From: Histomonas meleagridis | Taxonomy: Eukaryota; Parabasalia; Tritrichomonadida; Dientamoebidae | Assembly: GCA_020186115.1 (NCBI GenBank) | Contig: WSYJ01000067.1 | Location: 62,001-126,000 of the forward strand | Direction of reading: 5' to 3' | Length of the DNA stretch: 64,000 nucleotides | Shown: positions 19,504 through 29,856 of the stretch, one piece after another | Layout: each line of letters opens with the position of its first letter | How positions within the stretch are numbered: position 1 is the first letter of the stretch | Program-made: the position numbers and the translations under genes | Notes under the pieces: generated by a model | Seen by the model: the letters and a program-made list of their open reading frames with translations, nothing else | Told to the model about the DNA's origin: nothing | Database searches by the model: none

Positions 19504-21363
19504 AAAAATGACGTTATAATAATTGCATCTGAATCAGGAAACTTCGAACTTGTTAAATATATTCAGGAAAAAGCGGGATATTATGTAACTTTTAAAGGAA
19601 CTTATTAAGTTTTTTAATGTTTCTTATTGTATTTTGATGTTTTAGTATAATATTTGATATATATTTAACAAATTTAAGGCTTCAGTTATGAAATCATTGG
19701 AACATCGTCAGAATAAAATTCTTGAAGAACTTTTCAATAAAAAAGGATCTAATAATGATATTTAAAAATATGATTTCAAAGAATACTTATTAACGAATTG
19801 AAGGGATGTTATACTGAAATGTTTGAAATACTTGAGAAAAAAGAAATTGATATTAACATACAAACAATTTATTTCAATATTATGATAATATTTTATATAA
19901 ATATTCGGAAATTATTTAAATTATACAAAACAGCACTTATGAAAGCATCTTGCAAAGGTCACATAGAGATTGTTAAACTAATTCTTGAACAAGAAGGAAT
20001 TGATATTAATGCCAAAGATATTTATTCGTTTTGTTTAGAATCGATTTTATTATGATAAAATTTCATAATAAAATTTGGAAGTTGTTTGACTAATTTACAA
20101 CAGCACTTATATTGGCATTGAAAAAAAAAATGAAATAGAAATAATAAAATTACTTCTTGAACAATAAGGAATTAATGTTAATGGAAAATATTTTACTAAT
20201 TTAATGTTCCAAAATAATATTAGAAAATTATTTAAATTATTTGGTGATAGGATTATAAATGCGCCTTATGGCCCAACAATTCAAATGAAACGCCACTTCT
20301 AATAGCATTAAAAAAAGGTTATGTAGAAATTGCGAAATTAATTCTTCAACATAAAGATATAAATGTAAATACTCAAGGTAATATTTATTATAATATTTTC
20401 GTGTTTCTAAATAATATTTGGAATTTGATATAAATATTTTTTACAGCATTAATTTACGCATCTCGATATGGATATATTGATATAGTTGAATTACTTCTTG
20501 AACAAAATTTTGTTGATGTTAGTATCAAAGATAATATTAATTTCATATTTTTAAAATTTCAACGCAATTTTCGGAATTTTTTCAATTTATTTTTAACAAT
20601 TTTAATGACTGTAGTAATTAATGGTTACACTGAAATCGTTAGATATCTTCTCAAACAACAAATTATTGATATTAATGTTGAAGATAATATTTAAATTAAT
20701 AATATAAAATTTATTTGTTTTATTTGGAGTTCATTCTTAAAATTTAAAACAGCTTTAATTCATGCAGCAGTAAGAAGTCATATAGAAATAGTAAAATTAC
20801 TACTTGAACAAGAAGGAATGAAATTAATGCCAAAGATAACAATGCTTACAATTTGTTTTTGGAATTCATCATAATAATTTGAAACTGCTTTTATGAAAGC
20901 CAAACAAAAAGATAATCAAAATATTGTTAAATTATTACTTAAGCAAAAAGGAATTGAAACCGATAGCAAAGGCAAAACAATTTTCGCCAGCAAAGAATTT
21001 GGTTTCAAGATGCAACAGAATATGGATCCAAGAGATATTCACCAAATGATAATACAAGGGCAAATCGAAACTCTTTCAAATGAACTAAGAAGTAATTTCA
21101 TACCAGGACATTGTACTTCGAACAAACAGGTTAAAAACAAGTACAACATAATAGGTACTATAGATGTAGAACATGTATGAGCAATTCAGGAAATTATTGT
21201 ATTTGTGAAGAATGTGCAAAGGTTTGTCATAAAGGCCATGATGTAGTTCCATCACATAACAGGTCAGCCTTTTGCGACTGTGGAGCTGGGCATTTCCTTT
21301 TCCCTTGTAAGCTAATTCCAAGACACAATACACAAAATAATAAAGAATACATATCTTGGATTT
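19504..21363 (+). pseudogene. Ankyrin-repeat gene with terminal UBR-box zinc finger, degraded
   Basis: Plus-strand ankyrin blocks appear at about 19510, 19680, 19800, 19930, 20100, 20290, 20450, 20610, 20755 and 20890 (for example TALMKASCKGHIEIVKLILE, GIDINAKD). They are separated by spacers related to those at 13.8-14.9 kb; several blocks carry shifts or stops. The last part (20893-21180) runs from an ankyrin unit into NMDPRDIHQMIIQGQIETL and a His-Cys start. After a frame change near 21105-21150 the sequence gives YYRCRTC, CEECAKVCHKGHD and FCDCGAGHF, the Cys/His pattern of a UBR-box zinc finger. Family knowledge: UBR boxes bind N-degron peptides in E3 ligases. An ankyrin-UBR fusion is unusual. 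One frameshift lies inside the finger. Confidence 0.65.
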
Positions 21364-21716
21364 AAAAAATTGTCAGATGAATATTTTTTGCAATAAATCT
21401 GAAAATTTTTATATTATATTTTACAAAGTCCTGCAAGCACTAACCCGACACAACTTTTGTAAAGAGGAAAATTCAATGATTTACCCTTTGAAAATTCGTG
21501 TTAAAACTGAGCAAAAATCTGTTTCCTTTGTGTTTTGAATGCAATTTCCGGTTTACGGTACCAAATTGTGTTGAACCATCAAAATTTTTCAAATTTACCG
21601 TCACTTTTATATCAAATTGAGTGTAGCAGATCATATCGAAAATATAAACTTAAGTATTTCAAATCATTTGAAAATATTTTCTGAGGAACACCAAGCCCAG
21701 ACAAGTTTTTGTTATC

Positions 21717-24023
21717 ATGAATAGTGTATGGGCTTTGCCACTTCTGGCATTAACACATATACAGATACCAAACTTACTTACAAGTACACTGAAAATTCCT
21801 ATGTTAATACAACAATCATTGAAATCTCATACAGAATACCATCAAGTTTTAAAATCAATCAAACATAATTTTATATTTTTTCGTAAGGCAAAAGATTACA
21901 CATCATCCTGTTTCTTCATTTGTTTTTGGTTGCAATATAATATTTCTGCAATTTTCAATATATACCCAAGATGTTTGGATCCGAAAAAAAATAATTATTC
22001 ATTGGTAATCGGAGATAACAAATTATATTTTAATTTGATGACTTATTTCACTTATATGTCAATTCGATGCCCACAAATTTATTTTATTGTGAAATATTTC
22101 ATTTTCTTACTTAAGTTTGTTCAAGGTTATTTAAATAGTTCGATTCTTATAATGTTTGTTGTTATCATTTATTTATTCAAGTTATATCAAAATCTTCATA
22201 AATATGACAAAGAAAAATTCAAACCGAATTTTTTTTTCATTTTATTGATTCTGCTTTTCAAGCAAACAACTGAAACATATAATGAAACAACTCGAACTCT
22301 TATTATAACTAATGTCAGTGAATATGAAGAGAGAAATACATATAAGAATGAAACAGAATATATAATCATACAGAGTGTTGAAGAAATAGAATCAGAAGCT
22401 TTTAGTTCATGGAACAAATTAAAAATGATTGATATTGGCGATTCAGTTATGAAAATTGGAAGTTCTGCGTTTTCTCAATGTATTCTATTAGAAACAGTTA
22501 TCATTGGAAAAAATGTCACAACAATTGAATGTAAAGCTTTTCAATATTGTTCGTCGTTAATAAATATTACAATTCCGAATGCAGTTACATCAATTGTATC
22601 AGATACTTTTGTTGGATGTTCAAAACTTCAATTTATTGAAGTATCAAAAGGGAACAATTATTATACAAATGATAGCAATGGAATTCTTTATAGTGATAAT
22701 CATAGAGCAATTCGATGTTATCCACAAGGAATTTCTAATAATATATTCACAATACCAAATTCAATTACAACAATTGGGGATAATGCATTTCATTCATGTT
22801 CATCGTTGATAAATATTATAATACCAAATTCAGTTGTGTCAATTGGAAGCAATGCATTTCAATTATGTTCGTCGTTAATAAATATCACAATTCCAAATTC
22901 TGTTACAACAATTGGAAGTTATTCATTTTATCAATGTACACAATTAGAAACAGTTATCATTGGAGAAAATATAAAATCAATTGGAGGTTCTGCATTTTTA
23001 GGTTGTAATAATTTAACATGTATTTATTTTACAGGTTTTAAATGCCCAAATGAGGTAAGTTATGATGCCTTTGATAGAGAAAAAAATCAATATGTTATGA
23101 CATCGGACTTGTATCAAAATTCAACATTTGGTGAAATCAATGTATCTAAAGGTACATCAGTCGAAGGATGTGCTCAATTTCCCTGGCCAACACATACATT
23201 CTCGCAATCAAATACATTTACAGGATCAAATACATTTACTGAATCAAACACATTTTCAAAATCAAACACATTTACAAAATCAAACACATTTTCAAAATCA
23301 AACACATTTACAAAATCAAACACATTTTCAAAATCAAATACTCATTCAAATACATTTACAAAATCAAACACATTTACAAAATCAAATACATTTACAAAAT
23401 CAAACACATTTACAAAATCAAACACATTTACAAAATCAAATACTCATTCAAATACATTTACAAAATCAAATACATTTACAAAATCAAACACATTTACAAA
23501 ATCAAATACTCATTCAAATACATTTACAAAACCAATGTTGTTTACTAGATCTAATTCGTTGACTCAATCAGATACAAATATTTTTAGTGAACTTAATATT
23601 TCTAATATAACATTTTCATTATGGATTTCTCAAACGTTAACATTTTGCTCGTTTTTATCAAACACATTAATTAATTCACTTTCCACATATATTTATACTG
23701 AATTTATTTATTATGATTATACAATTTATCAATATTCCACATACTATTCTTTTTATTTCAACTTCTTTACGATTTCTCAAATTACATCTCAAGAAAATCC
23801 AAAGTTACCAATGAATGTTTTAATTGGTATAATCTGTGGTGGAGTTATTGTAATTCTTCTAGTCATTGGAATTGTTATTTTTGTTATTCGTAAAGGTAAA
23901 AATGAAACATCTAATGAAAACCTAACAGAAATATCAAATCCTCTATCATCAAGCAGTCATCATGAACAAATCAGTAAAGATTTCCAAGATCTTATTTCAA
24001 ATGAAAATGATAAATGGATTTAG
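21717..24023 (+). CDS. BspA-like TpLRR surface protein with SNTFTK stalk
   Basis: 768 residues. A long N-terminal part (~1-190) is rich in hydrophobic and aromatic residues; a signal-like segment lies at ~170-183 (FFFILLILLF), so the true start may be internal, for example Met145 at 22149. TpLRR/LRR_5 units span ~220-440 (SVMKIGSSAFSQC, IPNSITTIGDNAFHSC, IPNSVTTIGSYSFYQC). A Ser/Thr/Asn-rich stalk of SNTFTK/S repeats covers ~498-608. A Tyr/Phe-rich stretch, a membrane helix (~701-725, LIGIICGGVIVILLVIGIVIF) and a 43-residue tail ending DLISNENDKWI complete it. Family knowledge: BspA-like proteins are the largest surface family of trichomonads and have been linked to adhesion. The broken copy at 5967 shares the whole layout. 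Confidence 0.87.
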   Translation: MNSVWALPLLALTHIQIPNLLTSTLKIPMLIQQSLKSHTEYHQVLKSIKHNFIFFRKAKDYTSSCFFICFWLQYNISAIFNIYPRCLDPKKNNYSLVIGDNKLYFNLMTYFTYMSIRCPQIYFIVKYFIFLLKFVQGYLNSSILIMFVVIIYLFKLYQNLHKYDKEKFKPNFFFILLILLFKQTTETYNETTRTLIITNVSEYEERNTYKNETEYIIIQSVEEIESEAFSSWNKLKMIDIGDSVMKIGSSAFSQCILLETVIIGKNVTTIECKAFQYCSSLINITIPNAVTSIVSDTFVGCSKLQFIEVSKGNNYYTNDSNGILYSDNHRAIRCYPQGISNNIFTIPNSITTIGDNAFHSCSSLINIIIPNSVVSIGSNAFQLCSSLINITIPNSVTTIGSYSFYQCTQLETVIIGENIKSIGGSAFLGCNNLTCIYFTGFKCPNEVSYDAFDREKNQYVMTSDLYQNSTFGEINVSKGTSVEGCAQFPWPTHTFSQSNTFTGSNTFTESNTFSKSNTFTKSNTFSKSNTFTKSNTFSKSNTHSNTFTKSNTFTKSNTFTKSNTFTKSNTFTKSNTHSNTFTKSNTFTKSNTFTKSNTHSNTFTKPMLFTRSNSLTQSDTNIFSELNISNITFSLWISQTLTFCSFLSNTLINSLSTYIYTEFIYYDYTIYQYSTYYSFYFNFFTISQITSQENPKLPMNVLIGIICGGVIVILLVIGIVIFVIRKGKNETSNENLTEISNPLSSSSHHEQISKDFQDLISNENDKWI
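23209..23535 (+). repeat. 18-bp coding tandem repeat (SNTFTK stalk)
   Basis: About 18 units of an 18-nt repeat encoding S-N-T-F-(T/S)-K, with three interspersed S-N-T-H units that give a higher-order period. The array sits between the LRR domain and the membrane anchor and is probably an O-glycosylated stalk. Confidence 0.92.
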
Positions 24024-24531
24024 TCGTGCATTGTTTGAATTCATTTTTTTATGAAATGAAATATTAAATAAAGAATTACGTAATAATTTTTTTTTTCATG
24101 TATTTTTCAATAACCACCAAAGTTATTTTGCTTACGCATTTAAAAAAATTGTTTAACATTAGTATTAAATGGTGAAAATTTATTATAATAACATTTCATA
24201 TATGGTAAATTACTAAAAAAAATGTTGTCATTGAATCATCAAAAAATTGATATAGAATAATTTCCTGGATTTTCAATTACGTGGTAATACGTAACACAGA
24301 TATCAAACTTCTTCAAAACAAATATATTTATAGCAATGGCACTCCATTGTCATCTAATTGCTGCCAACGATAGAGTCGAATGAATGAAAAATCATCGGAT
24401 TTATATTCAAAAACTTTATCCACTTTTATGATAAACCACTCAAAATATTCACTGAATTTTCTATCGTTTAACCCAAAAATTTATATAAATAATTATTTAT
24501 CTATTATACTTTATCAAACATTTTATTATAT
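24024..24531. other. Intergenic region
   Basis: AT-rich gap between convergent genes, with a T9 run near 24088. No feature recognised. Confidence 0.55.
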
Positions 24532-26778
24532 TTATAACGGCAATTGATTCAGTGTTTCGTCGTCGTCCTGAATCTGGAATTGTGACAAATTTGATGAAGA
24601 TGTAGCCAACATTATTTCACCAGGCTTTGGCATCTGAGAAATCATTTTTAGCTCCGATGTATAATTCTTTTTCGTCACCATATTAAACTTTGACGTAAAC
24701 ATTTGCATTATATTCTGTTTTAATATCATTGGCATATATTCAATTGATTCCTTCACTTTCACCAAAGCATCTGGGAAACAACTAATATCATTTTCCTTAT
24801 ATATCTTAAGGTACATTTGAAATGCTTCTGTTGGAGGTGACGGGAAAAATTTTTCCGGTTTTTGGTCGGGCCACTTTTTTGTAAACGTGTAATAAGCCGC
24901 CAAAATTCCATAGTTTACGATAAAAGCGTCATCGAATGCGTCTTGTGGCAATGACAACTGCGCTATGTATGAAAGTAAAAGGAAAATTTCTTTCGAAGGA
25001 TCGCCATTTGTAAAGAATATCCCTTTCATGTATGAATAATCGAAAACTATTGGATAATCACATATTGGTCCATCATCAGGAATTTGTATATCGAAAACGA
25101 CTCGAAACAAACGTAACGATTCATCATTAGTAAACACAAATAAATCATCTAATAACGAGTCGAAGAAGTCACAAAACTCTTCGATGTTTGGAATTGTATT
25201 TAATGTTTTGGTTGGTAATGAAAAAATTACAAATTGTGTTTCAATTTCACCAAATGGTACATCTGTTGTAATGTCATTAATTAATTCGGGATCAGAGATG
25301 GAATACATTGGATGTTGTACCACATTTGTAAAAGTAACATCAAATTCAATTGATCGATCTGCTAAGAAATCCTCAGCAACAATATATATAATACCACCAA
25401 AAGGTGACGAAAATTCAACCTTTTGATTAACGATATCATATGTTTGATAAATTACTCCCCATCGATTCCATGGCCCTTGTTGAGAAACTAAAGAAGTTGT
25501 GTGGCACCCAATTTGGACCGATAGGCCTATCGGTATAACCTCCTCGATGCTAACGGTCGCTACAACCCCCGGAGGAAGATATAAACCAGTCGAAAACCAA
25601 CCGCCGCAACTGAATTCAGCGTGAATTTCAAAATCTTCGAGTTCAACTTCGCCAGATTTCCCTGGAAATGGGTAAGATCGATCGACGCCCTCATAATATC
25701 TTGCGGGGAGCTTAGGGAGCAATTCTGATATAAGCGCAAAGACTAAAGATTGAATAATGTTTGGACATACAAATGGTGGTGTTGAATTAACACCTTTACC
25801 ACAAGCATTAGTATTGTCAAGAAGAGCCCATGATGCATCTGACAGGGATTTTATCTCGTCGTTTTCTTCACATCGAAGTGTAGCGATATGATATCTTAAA
25901 TGTGTTATAGTATTGTCAATGTCAAGAAGTTGTAAATGATCATAATCCTCTATGAGCTTAGTAAAATGTTGCGCAAGTTCAAAAAATGTAAATTTTATGT
26001 TTTTTGAATATTGTTTCAAATGAACAAATTTCGACGCAAGTGGAAAAATTAATACTTTGTAATGAGAAAAACCAACGCCAAGGTCCCACAAGAGATCATT
26101 CATTGGCGTATCTTGTGAATATTGAAACGAATCTAATGTTCGAGATGCGCCAATTATTACACCGCCGCCTTCATCAAGAAAACTTCGAATCAACTGTGGC
26201 TTATTCCATTGGTCTGTACAAATGATTATGTGATGCCTCATAATGGTTTCCTCCGTTACATCTTCGAGAACTTCAACTTGGAAATCAAATGATTGAAGAT
26301 TGACAACAATTTGATTGGATAATTTTTTGGGTATTGCTAAGATTCCGATTTTATATAAATTTCGATTGACACATGAAACACTTCTAATCATGTTTTCAAG
26401 GAAAAATGATGTTTCTGTATTCGAACTAACACATTGCGCTAAGATTTCAATGCTGCCAAGAACTACCGCTAAACCATTGGTGTATAATGAAAATGTCATG
26501 AATGGAAGATGAATATCTGTTTTTTCACCTTTTTGAAGACATACTTGACCAACTGAAATCGGACCTGAATTTGGCTTCAAGCAAAGAACAGGAATAGTAA
26601 GGGAAGGCTTTGGAACTTTTGATATTCCTTGAGTAACTAATTTGACTTTTTGGGATATTTGGGATGATAATGGAACTTCTTCATATTCTTCCTCTTCAAC
26701 TACAACTTGATGCCTTGTACTATTTTGGTATGATCGTGGAGCTGGTGCTACTTGAATCGCAGAAGCACCACAACCCAT
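24532..26778 (-). CDS. TCAF/M60-like protein with N-terminal acylation motif
   Basis: 748 residues. The start MGCGAS is a textbook dual acylation site (myristoyl-Gly2, palmitoyl-Cys3), predicting membrane attachment on the cytosolic side. Residues ~60-360 resemble the N-terminal part of TCAF/FAM115 proteins (IIICTDQWNKPQLI, FLDEGGGVIIGASR; class I amidotransferase-like fold). A peptidase M60-like region begins at ~395: GGWFSTGLYLPPGVVATV, then VQIGCHT and FSSPFGGIIYIVAED. Family knowledge: active M60 peptidases carry HExxH and a later Glu. I see no HExxH in the expected region (~590-660), so the enzyme is probably inactive, like TCAFs that regulate membrane proteins. Compared with bacterial or secreted M60 proteins it lacks a signal peptide, agreeing with a cytosolic location. 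Confidence 0.75.
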   Translation of the reverse strand: MGCGASAIQVAPAPRSYQNSTRHQVVVEEEEYEEVPLSSQISQKVKLVTQGISKVPKPSLTIPVLCLKPNSGPISVGQVCLQKGEKTDIHLPFMTFSLYTNGLAVVLGSIEILAQCVSSNTETSFFLENMIRSVSCVNRNLYKIGILAIPKKLSNQIVVNLQSFDFQVEVLEDVTEETIMRHHIIICTDQWNKPQLIRSFLDEGGGVIIGASRTLDSFQYSQDTPMNDLLWDLGVGFSHYKVLIFPLASKFVHLKQYSKNIKFTFFELAQHFTKLIEDYDHLQLLDIDNTITHLRYHIATLRCEENDEIKSLSDASWALLDNTNACGKGVNSTPPFVCPNIIQSLVFALISELLPKLPARYYEGVDRSYPFPGKSGEVELEDFEIHAEFSCGGWFSTGLYLPPGVVATVSIEEVIPIGLSVQIGCHTTSLVSQQGPWNRWGVIYQTYDIVNQKVEFSSPFGGIIYIVAEDFLADRSIEFDVTFTNVVQHPMYSISDPELINDITTDVPFGEIETQFVIFSLPTKTLNTIPNIEEFCDFFDSLLDDLFVFTNDESLRLFRVVFDIQIPDDGPICDYPIVFDYSYMKGIFFTNGDPSKEIFLLLSYIAQLSLPQDAFDDAFIVNYGILAAYYTFTKKWPDQKPEKFFPSPPTEAFQMYLKIYKENDISCFPDALVKVKESIEYMPMILKQNIMQMFTSKFNMVTKKNYTSELKMISQMPKPGEIMLATSSSNLSQFQIQDDDETLNQLPL

Positions 26779-27092
26779 TCAAAAAATTTTTGGAGCGTCA
26801 TAACGTTTTTTGTATATTTAAACTTTTGAAATGTTTACGCTGAAATAGTTAATTAGACTTCACAATCCACTTTTCCATAGAATTATTTTGAAAGGTTTCT
26901 ATGATACCTTACAGAAAAAAAAATAAAGAACACACAATTTTTTATATCGGTATGACGATAGATAATCATATCAAAAGTTACCAGAAAAAAGTTCGAAATT
27001 TATTAAAACAACTCAAGTTAAATAACATTAATGATGTTGCTAAGAAAGGAATTTTTAATTGCACGAGTTTAATGAAGAGAAAAAACAAAAAA

Positions 27093-27713
27093 TCAAACGA
27101 TTTGTAAAGAACCTGAATCAAAATCTTCTGGAGAAATTATCAGTTCTCCATTACTATATTTAACACTAAGCTGTGAGTGTGTCATACGTTTAATTGTAGC
27201 ACTAAAAACTAACCCTGTATTAGTTTGAAGTGATAAACTGGATCCAGGATAATAAAACCTTCCATGATACATTAAAACATCATCAGACCATATAACTTCT
27301 TCTTCAACGTTAAGTTCACTTTCATTTAGTGCTTCAATAATTTCTGGATAATCATTTTCAAAAGTGATGGGTTCATTTTTACTCGTTTTGTTTTGCGAAT
27401 TTACGTCAATTTTCCGTAAGTTTTGGAGACCCATAAAAGCGGGAAGAAGTTCTTTTTTTGCAGACACATAATCCAAAATAATTTTTCTGTTTTCATTGAT
27501 TAAGTTATGAAACTGCTGAAGGATGCGATTATTAATCTGTGCTTTTTTCTTTTGATAGTCTTCATCTGCTTGACGTTTGATTTCGGCTTTTTTCTGTGAA
27601 ATTGCTTCATCTATAAGTCTGACTTGTTCTTGATACCATTCCGTTGCTTCTTGGCAGCGATTTTGAGATATACTTTCCATAATTTGAAGTTGGTCTGTTG
27701 GTGAGAGCTCCAT
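27093..27713 (-). CDS. Sds3/BRMS1-like subunit of a Sin3-type histone deacetylase complex
   Basis: 206 residues. A coiled coil (~8-90; AEIKRQADEDYQKKKAQINN, NENRKIILDYVSAKKEL) is followed by an acidic linker and a C-terminal small beta-barrel (~145-206): MYHGRFYYPGSSLSL, GLVFSATIKRMT, LSVKYSNGELIISPEDFDSG. Coiled coil plus this terminal region resembles mammalian SUDS3, where a YY/WY stretch precedes strands ending in L-x-x-G. Family knowledge: Sds3 scaffolds Sin3-HDAC complexes and acts in the nucleus. The call rests on pattern similarity; other coiled-coil proteins with a Tudor/SH3-like end remain possible. The ATG at 27713 is unambiguous. Confidence 0.55.
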   Translation of the reverse strand: MELSPTDQLQIMESISQNRCQEATEWYQEQVRLIDEAISQKKAEIKRQADEDYQKKKAQINNRILQQFHNLINENRKIILDYVSAKKELLPAFMGLQNLRKIDVNSQNKTSKNEPITFENDYPEIIEALNESELNVEEEVIWSDDVLMYHGRFYYPGSSLSLQTNTGLVFSATIKRMTHSQLSVKYSNGELIISPEDFDSGSLQIV

Positions 27714-28891
27714 CGAGAGGTCTGAATTTAAATACTTTACATATTCGGTGTGCCTCGTTGAAACGAATCAAAAAATCAAAATCAAAAATCATATTCTTGT
27801 TCAAAGTGATTTGATATAAATACATAATTAACAAATTAACTAATTTTTAAGATTTCATTTCAAAATACACCTTTCATTTGAAAACAATTTATTATTGATC
27901 ATGATATTTTTACCATATTTAAATTTTCCTTTGTATAGTTAAGGGAATCACATTAAACTTAAGCCTCCCTTATTGAACTGTGTTGTTCCAAGGTAAATCA
28001 AAAAATTTAAATTATTAAAGCTTTTCACAAAATTGATGTTTATTCTCATACCATAAAATCCTGTATTACAAGGAACAATATATTTTTATTTAAATTGTAA
28101 TTTGTAAGAAAACTCTATAGAGCATCCTATTTGGATTTATTTCCAAGTAATATAATTTTTTTTGAAAAATTGCTCTTTTAAATAAAAACACAATTAAGTA
28201 ACTAATGATTAAAAAATATTTGTCTTTTATAAAAAATATTGATTTTAATATTTGGGGAACCACCTGCCTGTGGTGATACTCTATCTGCATTATATTCCTT
28301 TTAAAATGGTTTTAAGACTGTGCAAAATATTGTCACCACTGAATTGAGGCTACTTGATTTCATGTCAAATATTCCAAAACCCATTTTTTTTGACTCATTT
28401 ATCATGATATGCCAACCAAATTTTCAGTTTAAAATGAAGCAGGTTATATAAGGTGAGAACTTCAATCTACTTGATAACCAAATTCTGTTTCCAAATTGAA
28501 TTTTCTAATAATGAATAATGATTCTTCAAGATTTCCATGTAATTTTCTTTTTATTGAATATTTCCATTTAATATTCCTTCTGCAAGCAGATAAAATCGCT
28601 CCTCGTGATATGTTTTATTGAATTTAGCCCGACATTTTATCAGTAAAAAATTCAATCGAAATTGCCTCAAAATTCTCTTTTTGTTTTAATTCAAAATCTT
28701 TGCACAAAAGCTCGAAACCTTTGAGAGAAATCAAAACAATAATATCCACTCATATATTTAATATAAACAAATAAATAAAATACCATATGATTAGGCTTGT
28801 ATCTTTATTAAAATATACACAATATTAACTCATTTTAGCTAATGGATCTCAGTAAAAACGCACTTTTCCCAAAAACCAAATTGAATAAGGG
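27714..28891. other. Intergenic region between divergent genes
   Basis: About 1.2 kb, AT-rich, between the Sds3-like gene (minus) and the ubiquitin-like paralogue B (plus), so it must hold both promoters. No gene, RNA or known repeat is seen. The short minus frame at 28090-28290 has no recognisable content. Confidence 0.55.
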
Positions 28892-29452
28892 ATGGATGCG
28901 GAAATGGAGATAACCCTCAGGCACATGAATGGAAGTTGGGTTCCTGTCCATTCCAAAAAGTCGGACACTGTAAGGTCGCTTCTTGTTTCGGCTGGAATCC
29001 CCGTTCCTCAAAATTGTCAATTGATATGCGTATCCAGAGGTAACCAATTACATTTGGATCTTTCTCTAGGCATTCAAGGAATAAAGGAAAACGACACAAT
29101 ATTCGTGTTATGCCAAAAAAACAACAACTTGATTCAAAGTGATAAAAATAAGATAGATTTTGAATCATACAAAAAAACAGATAATTTAGAGAAACAACAG
29201 AAAGAACTCTTCGAAGAAGCACTACGTGTTTCCGATTTATCGTTCTTGTTGTTTGATTATTACCAGCCATCTTCATATTTATGCGATGACTTCTTAAAGC
29301 GACAAGTTGAAGCTTGTTATATCCCGTCACCTTGTGATGAAGAAACAGTTATTGATGAAAAACCGCCAGATAAAGTTATTAGTGATCCTTTACCTGTTTG
29401 CTGGGAATCAGAAACTTCTGATAGCGAATTTTACTATGACGAAACAGAATAA
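28892..29452 (+). CDS. Ubiquitin-fold small protein, paralogue B
   Basis: 186 residues with the same plan as the protein at 17788-18369. The ubiquitin-like N-terminus (MEITLRHMNGSWVPVHSKKS, then LGIQGIKENDTIFVLC) has the GIKxxDTI loop matching GIKNGDII of paralogue A. A coiled or helical middle (NLEKQQKELFEEALRVSDLS) follows. The C-terminal acidic motif is SDPLPVCWESETSDSEFYYDETE. No terminal Gly-Gly is present. Only the fold and the (D/E)PLPxxW end are shared, suggesting that the tail is the functional site. Function unknown. The two genes are 10 kb apart on opposite strands. Confidence 0.65.
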   Translation: MDAEMEITLRHMNGSWVPVHSKKSDTVRSLLVSAGIPVPQNCQLICVSRGNQLHLDLSLGIQGIKENDTIFVLCQKNNNLIQSDKNKIDFESYKKTDNLEKQQKELFEEALRVSDLSFLLFDYYQPSSYLCDDFLKRQVEACYIPSPCDEETVIDEKPPDKVISDPLPVCWESETSDSEFYYDETE

Positions 29453-29856
29453 TAGAGTCTTCAATGAAGAATTGAACCATGTGAAAATAAATAAAATATG
29501 AAATATCTTTTGTAATAAGAAGCAAATTTAGTTGCATAATGTTAATAACATTTATATGTATCAGTTATAATTCAACATTCGGAATAAGATTTCTTTATTT
29601 GAAATCTTTTTTGACATTTTTTTAACAAATTCTTCGAGAATTTGATCACGAAGATCTTTATATCTGTGATTTTAATTTTTCGTTTCTTGTGGTTTATTCT
29701 TCTGTATTTCTTTAATGTTAGAACAAATTCTGCAAGAAAATTAAAAGACGTTAAAAATTTTCACAAGTGAATTTCTATCGTACTTTTCAAAAAGTTTTAC
29801 AACAAAAGACAAATTGACAATTACAACAGCAATCACTTTCAACTTTCATTAAATGT
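29453..29856. other. Intergenic region
   Basis: AT-rich gap between convergent genes. Nothing recognised. Confidence 0.5.

Noticed and set aside
23128-23562. Gln/His-rich 144-residue frame over the SNTFTK array
   Set aside because: It is a shifted frame of the same repeat inside the BspA-like gene, with no independent support.
26901-27107. 68-residue Lys-rich plus-strand ORF
   Set aside because: Short, low-complexity and partly overlapping the end of the Sds3-like gene; no support.
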